Below are positions 6,624 to 9,524 of a DNA stretch of 9,524 nucleotides, piece by piece. A model generated the notes under the pieces. That model saw nothing but the letters and a program-made list of their open reading frames with translations, did no database searches and was not told where the DNA came from. Numbering within the stretch: position 1 is the first letter of the stretch; each line of letters starts with the position of its first letter. The translations under genes were made by a program, and so were the position numbers. This stretch comes from Sporomusa sp. (GTDB taxonomy: Bacteria; Bacillota_C; Negativicutes; Sporomusales; Sporomusaceae), in contig JAQSXM010000095.1 in the NCBI GenBank assembly GCA_029256645.1, forward strand, positions 1 through 9,524, in the 5' to 3' direction.

Positions 6624-8630
6624 GTGAAGTGGTTTCGTAACTGTAAAATCGGCGTTAAGCTTATGATTGCTTTTTTTATACTAGTGTTAATTACCGGCAT
6701 AACAGGGGTTGTTGGGGTCAGACAGATACAGCAAACTGAGAAGCTTGATACAGAACTTTATGAGATAAATACAGTTGCTGTCGGTGGTATCGGTAAGGCT
6801 GGGGTGGAGTTTCAGCGCATAAGGGTAAACCTTGGTCAGCTAATTCTTGCTGAGACTAAGGAACAGCGCCAGCAATATGCTAAAAATGTGGCTGATTTAA
6901 ATGTGGAGTTAGAACAAGATCTGGATAAATTCGGCAAGAATATTCGTTCGGAGGAGATTCGCCGTGAATTTTACCAGTTGAAAGCAGTCAAAGCGAAATG
7001 GGATGTTGAGCGCGAGGAGCTTGTGAGACTGGTTTTATCCGGAGCGGGTGAGCAAGCTAAGGCATTGCATGTGGGAGCCGGCAATGTTTCATCATTGGAG
7101 ATCAACGGTCGAATCGACAGATTAACAGAGCTTATAACGCTGGATGCCAAGCGGAAAGCAGATACTAACGCCGATCTGGCGCAAAGCGCCGCTAAAGAAA
7201 TGCTTGTCTTGTTGCTTGTGAGCATATTGCTTGCTACACCATTGGCCTGGTTTATTACGCGTCAAATTACCCAACCGGTGCAGCGTCTTCGAGCGCTAAT
7301 GACAGAAGTTGAGAAAGGGGACCTGACTGTTCAGGGGCAGGTTTGTTCTAAAGATGAGATCGGCCAGCTTGTAAACTCATTTAATCAATTGATTGGTACT
7401 ATACGAACGATTAATATTGAGATACAGGATACAACGATAGTGTTAAATAACTCTTCAGCCAGCTTGCTGGCAATCTCAGAGGTTGTTGCAACTAATAGTG
7501 AAGAGACGAGTGCTATTACTGCGGCCGCCAGTTATGCCATCGGGGATGTTGCTGCCGGTGTTAGGAATACTGCCGAGGCCATTGGGGAAACCAGCAGTAA
7601 TATCTATACTATTTCTGCAGCAACAGAGGAAATATCAACGACCATACAGAGTTTAGCGTCAGCCTCGGAGCAGGCGTCGGTAGGTCTTTCACAGGTGAAT
7701 GGCCTGATGGAACAAATCTCCGGCGGTATTCACGTTGTGTCGCATTCGGCTAAAGATGTGTCCGGTTCAGTAGCTGATGTGGCAGCAGCGATCAAGGAAA
7801 TCAATATTTCCCTTAATGAAATCAGCAGAAACTGCGAACGTTCGATTCACGTAGCTGAGGATGCCCAGGTCAGGGCGAGAGAGACTGCTGTGATTATCTC
7901 CAATCTGAACGGATTATCCAAACAAATTGGCAAGGTTGTCAATCTTATTAATGACATAGCTGATCAGACCAATATGCTGGCTCTGAATGCAGCCATTGAA
8001 GCGGCAGGGGCAGGGGAGGCCGGCAGGGGTTTTGCTGTTGTTGCTAACGAGGTGAAAGAATTAGCAAGAAAGACCGCAGGCGCGACAGACGACATCTCAA
8101 TGCAGATTGAAACAATGCAGTCAGAAATGGCTAATGGTGTCCAGGCTATGGAGCGGATTACTCAGGTAATCAGCGAAATTAGCCAAAAGAGCGGTAATAT
8201 AGCGGCGGCAGTAACAGAGCAGTCGGCAGTAGTGGGGGAAATCTCCACTGCTGTCATTAAGGCTTCAGAGAAAGTAAACTTAATAACCGGTGAAATAGAG
8301 GATATTGCAGATAAGTCCCAGTCTATCGCCCGCAGTACTACGGAAGCCTATGAGGGAGTTTCCACGATTGCGCGTTCAGTACATGAACTTGCCTTAACTG
8401 CCGGTGATGTGGCCAAGAATACAGACCGGGCATCTGGGAGAATCAGTGAAGTTGCCAGGACTTCGCAAACTATTGCCGAAAAGGTAGAAGAAATTTCAAA
8501 TAGTATTGGCGAGATCAGCAAAGCCTCCAATGACACGGCCGCGAAAGGCACCGAGGCAAGCCAGTCGGCAGATGATCTCGTAGAGGTTGCTGTAAAGCTG
8601 GAAGGCTTATCAAAACAGTTTAAGATATAA
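6624..8630 (+). CDS. Methyl-accepting chemotaxis protein with 4-helix-bundle sensor, HAMP and very long signalling hairpin
   Basis: A 668-residue inner-membrane receptor starting at GTG (6624) after a strong AAAGGAG site (6608-6614). TM1 is about 12-32, preceded by the basic stretch near KIGVK. The extracytoplasmic part (33-190) is all-helical and resembles 4HB_MCP. TM2 is about 193-211 and HAMP about 212-265, containing QPVQRL and DEIGQL. The cytoplasmic coiled-coil hairpin folds at about 459-470. Its signature runs from [15 protein letters not shown] (447-461) to [14 protein letters not shown] (467-480). Position 462 is Gly where most MCPs have Arg. Each arm is close to 200 residues, longer than the common 36H and 44H classes. 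Candidate methylation pairs include E335-E336, E349-Q350 and E532-Q533. There is no C-terminal NWETF-type tether for CheR. It lies 63 bases after cheW with no terminator between, so it is probably the dedicated receptor of this kinase. A 4HB sensor also fits a WspA-like role, but the stimulus cannot be told. Confidence 0.93.
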   Translation: MKWFRNCKIGVKLMIAFFILVLITGITGVVGVRQIQQTEKLDTELYEINTVAVGGIGKAGVEFQRIRVNLGQLILAETKEQRQQYAKNVADLNVELEQDLDKFGKNIRSEEIRREFYQLKAVKAKWDVEREELVRLVLSGAGEQAKALHVGAGNVSSLEINGRIDRLTELITLDAKRKADTNADLAQSAAKEMLVLLLVSILLATPLAWFITRQITQPVQRLRALMTEVEKGDLTVQGQVCSKDEIGQLVNSFNQLIGTIRTINIEIQDTTIVLNNSSASLLAISEVVATNSEETSAITAAASYAIGDVAAGVRNTAEAIGETSSNIYTISAATEEISTTIQSLASASEQASVGLSQVNGLMEQISGGIHVVSHSAKDVSGSVADVAAAIKEINISLNEISRNCERSIHVAEDAQVRARETAVIISNLNGLSKQIGKVVNLINDIADQTNMLALNAAIEAAGAGEAGRGFAVVANEVKELARKTAGATDDISMQIETMQSEMANGVQAMERITQVISEISQKSGNIAAAVTEQSAVVGEISTAVIKASEKVNLITGEIEDIADKSQSIARSTTEAYEGVSTIARSVHELALTAGDVAKNTDRASGRISEVARTSQTIAEKVEEISNSIGEISKASNDTAAKGTEASQSADDLVEVAVKLEGLSKQFKI

Positions 8631-8732
8631 TTGCTTATGTACGCAAGTGAGGTATATATATTTCGCATCAACATACCACCTGCCTGCAAAACTTTAACGC
8701 GTTGTATATAGCCTTTGATTGGTGGTAAGTGT
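8631..8732 (+). promoter_or_regulatory. mcp-cheB spacer with possible base pairing over the cheB ribosome site
   Basis: This 102-base gap holds no gene and no U-tailed hairpin, so read-through from the MCP gene into cheB is likely. TACCACC (8674-8680) is the exact complement of GGTGGTA (8721-8727), which contains the only ribosome-site candidate for cheB (GGTGG, seven bases before the ATG at 8733). A competing pairing exists: GGTAT (8651-8655) with ATACC (8673-8677). A fold that hides the ribosome site, and an alternative that frees it, are therefore possible. The pairings are short and could be chance. No known riboswitch consensus is recognised. Confidence 0.25.
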
Positions 8733-9524
8733 ATGGAACATAAATTAAGTGTGTTAGTGGTTAATGACCGTGCTGTTTATCGGAAGCTGTTGTCGGAAGC
8801 GGTAGATAGTACCGGTATAGCAATGACCAAAGAAACCGCAGCAAATGGGGCAATAGCATTAGAACGTCTCAAACAGGATAGTTTTGACATTATTCTCCTG
8901 GATGTATTTACCTTAGGGCTAGGAGGCTTACAAACATTAGCTGAACTCAGAGGTCTATTTCCGGACACCAGTGTTATCATGCTCACTGGTAAAGATGACG
9001 AAAGTGCTGTTAATACATTGAATGCACTGCAACTAGGGGCACTGGACTTTGTGATTAAACCTGATACTGCTAGCCCGGGCCCAGGCAGTGATGCTCTACG
9101 CAAGCGCTTACAGTCTCTTTTTATGGAGTGCAAACTGGACAGGCTTAGCAAACGTAAGTCGCCTGGTTCGCTAGAGCAGACAGTTGCAGCTAAATCTAAG
9201 CAGCCACAATTGACAACTGTTCAACAAAGCGAGCAAAAGGGTAAGCCGTTAAATTCTTTTAAGGGTCCTGTGGGATTAATTGTTATTGCTGCTTCTACAG
9301 GCGGACCTGCAGCCCTTGAACAAGTACTGAGCGGTCTCCCCTCGTCTTTGAGCATACCGGTATTGGTTGTTCAGCATATGCCGAAAGGGTTTACCCAGAT
9401 TATGGCGCAAACACTGAATAAAAAGTGCTTATTGCCTGTAGCTGAGGCGGTAGATGGCCAGTCCCTGGCAGGCGGGGGAGTTTTTATTGCCCCAGGGGGA
9501 GAAAACATGTCAGTGCAGGCAGGA
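8733..9524 (+). CDS. cheB: Chemotaxis response regulator / methylesterase CheB, 5' portion (cut by window end)
   Basis: The frame is open from ATG 8733 to the last base: 264 residues of an expected 350 or so. A receiver domain (1-115) is followed by a charged, Ser/Gln/Lys-rich linker (about 116-177) and the start of the CheB methylesterase domain. Catalytic Ser188 lies in AASTGG and His215 in VQHMPKGF, while the catalytic Asp lies beyond the window. The enzyme removes methyl groups (and deamidates Gln) on receptor helices, giving adaptation; phosphorylation by CheA relieves inhibition by the receiver. The receiver is unusual. The first acid is Asn11 (N11-D12), and after phospho-acceptor D57 the sequence reads VFTLGLGG where MP and DG are normally found. 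T85 and K109-P110 are kept. Phosphorylation may still occur but could be altered. Its place after the MCP gene matches WspF in a Wsp-type operon. The truncation is due to the window edge, not a broken gene. Confidence 0.92.
   Translation, partial: MEHKLSVLVVNDRAVYRKLLSEAVDSTGIAMTKETAANGAIALERLKQDSFDIILLDVFTLGLGGLQTLAELRGLFPDTSVIMLTGKDDESAVNTLNALQLGALDFVIKPDTASPGPGSDALRKRLQSLFMECKLDRLSKRKSPGSLEQTVAAKSKQPQLTTVQQSEQKGKPLNSFKGPVGLIVIAASTGGPAALEQVLSGLPSSLSIPVLVVQHMPKGFTQIMAQTLNKKCLLPVAEAVDGQSLAGGGVFIAPGGENMSVQAG

Noticed and set aside
7419..8600. Repeated short A/S/T-rich words in the MCP gene, as possible DNA repeats
   Set aside because: They reflect the heptad coiled-coil protein pattern; no exact long direct repeats were seen.
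8348..8689. 113-residue minus-strand frame across the end of the MCP gene
   Set aside because: Mostly the reverse complement of the repetitive coiled-coil region; it has no plausible ribosome site or domain.
8777..9151. 124-residue open frame on the minus strand inside cheB
   Set aside because: It is antisense to the clearly conserved CheB receiver and has a Ser/Leu-rich shadow composition with no recognisable domain.

Overview
The window holds five complete genes and one gene cut by the right edge. All are on the + strand and all concern signal transduction. Base composition leans to A+T, Shine-Dalgarno sites are clear, genes are tightly packed, and a PocR domain is present. Together these suggest a Gram-positive or Negativicutes-type Firmicute (clostridial or Sporomusa-like). 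That placement is a guess from general features and no marker gene confirms it.

Region 1 (1-2021): an apparently monocistronic gene with a sigma-A-like promoter (TATAAT at 71-76). It encodes a soluble PocR-PAS-PAS-GGDEF diguanylate cyclase (129-1910) and is closed by a strong intrinsic terminator with a perfect 19-bp stem (1972-2021).

Region 2 (2022-9524): an intergenic stretch with an extended -10 promoter (2168-2176) precedes a compact chemosensory operon. Gene order is REC-GGDEF response regulator (2232-3248), a large hybrid CheA with two CheW-like domains and a C-terminal receiver (3235-6135), CheW (6132-6560), a membrane methyl-accepting protein (6624-8630), and CheB (8733 to beyond the window). 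The first three genes overlap by 14 and 4 bp, which suggests translational coupling. The operon is not finished at the right edge; a CheR methyltransferase is expected downstream.

How the genes work together (inference): the part list matches the Wsp surface-sensing pathway of Pseudomonas. WspA corresponds to the MCP with a 4-helix-bundle sensor, WspB/D to CheW, WspE to CheA-REC, WspF to CheB and WspR to REC-GGDEF. The expected output is c-di-GMP synthesis rather than flagellar switching. Differences from the Pseudomonas set include a second CheW-like domain built into the kinase, a REC-GGDEF enzyme lacking the arginine of the inhibitory RxxD site, an MCP with a very long signalling hairpin and an altered tip, and a CheB receiver with an altered acidic pocket. 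The upstream PocR cyclase is a separate transcription unit that would feed the same second messenger.
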